Shown here piece by piece: positions 35,139 through 35,182 of a DNA stretch of 35,182 nucleotides. The DNA is taken from contig WHUD01000035.1 of assembly GCA_009377385.1 (NCBI GenBank), positions 1 through 35,182 on the forward strand. Reading direction: 5' to 3'. This DNA is from Actinophytocola sp. (lineage in GTDB: Bacteria > Actinomycetota > Actinomycetes > Mycobacteriales > Pseudonocardiaceae). Both the position numbers and the translations under genes were made by a program. The notes beneath the pieces are model-generated. The model was not told the origin of the DNA, did no database searches, and worked only from the letters and a program-made list of their open reading frames with translations. Position 1 is the first letter of the stretch; every line of letters begins with the position of its first letter.

Positions 35139-35182
35139 ATGGCGTACGGGTGCTCCTGGCTCGGGAGACTCGACGTCCCTCG
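35139..35182 (+). CDS. Possible start of a further gene (partial)
   Basis: ATG at 35139 with GAGG 6 nt upstream, 3 nt after the stop of the aldehyde dehydrogenase gene. It is open to the window end (MAYGCSWLGRLDVP). Too short to identify. Confidence 0.3.
   Translation, partial: MAYGCSWLGRLDVP

Overview
The window is high-GC actinobacterial DNA, most probably from a member of the Pseudonocardiaceae. This rests on GC-rich codon use, frequent GTG starts, leaderless-type starts (a TANNNT box 6-8 nt before the start codon), a WhiB protein, and a gene order on the right that follows the Mycobacterium tuberculosis Rv2478c-Rv2466c block (ssb, ettA, gdh, an Rv2474c-like protein, aglA, glbO, HNH endonuclease, a small membrane protein, DUF5130, pepN, Rv2466c). 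The family-level assignment is an inference; no sequence search was run.

Positions 1 to about 11,365 are the right part of an integrated actinomycete integrative and conjugative element (AICE). It sits at the 3' end of a tRNA-Arg(UCU) gene (11331-11404, minus). Next to the tRNA is a tyrosine integrase carrying an extra GntR-type winged helix. Left of it is a tightly overlapping plus-strand operon at 5099-9099: excisionase-like protein, WhiB protein, small membrane protein, Spd/DUF2637-like membrane protein, and a TraB/FtsK-type DNA translocase. A divergent XRE repressor (4517-4915) faces this operon. Further left is an unusual module: two convergent paralogues (901-2472 plus, 2794-4368 minus) with different N-terminal helix-turn-helix domains but closely similar Nudix-like C-terminal halves, and a cupin gene overlapping the second. 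A two-gene minus-strand operon of small unknown proteins runs off the left edge. No replication gene and no second attachment site lie in the window, so the element continues to the left.

The decamer GAAATCAGCT occurs three times (793, 871, 5051), with relaxed copies at 5031 and 4481. All five are in promoter regions of this element. This suggests one element-encoded regulator controls both the transfer operon and the paired HTH-Nudix/cupin module.

Positions 11,405 to 35,182 look like stable chromosome: a CopD-CtaG fusion for copper/cytochrome oxidase assembly, an accessory SSB, the translation factor EttA, a TPR-like protein with a long disordered tail, the large NAD-glutamate dehydrogenase, and an Rv2474c-like protein. 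A decayed patch follows (24.6-25.6 kb: orphan DUF433 antitoxin and two gene remnants). Then come a minus operon of alpha-glucosidase, truncated haemoglobin GlbO and an MscS channel, a plus operon of HNH endonuclease, CtaJ-like protein and DUF5130 protein, aminopeptidase N, a mycothiol-dependent nitroreductase homologue lacking its second active-site Cys, and an aldehyde dehydrogenase whose last ~30 residues are replaced by what resembles the tail of a PEP-utilising swivelling domain.
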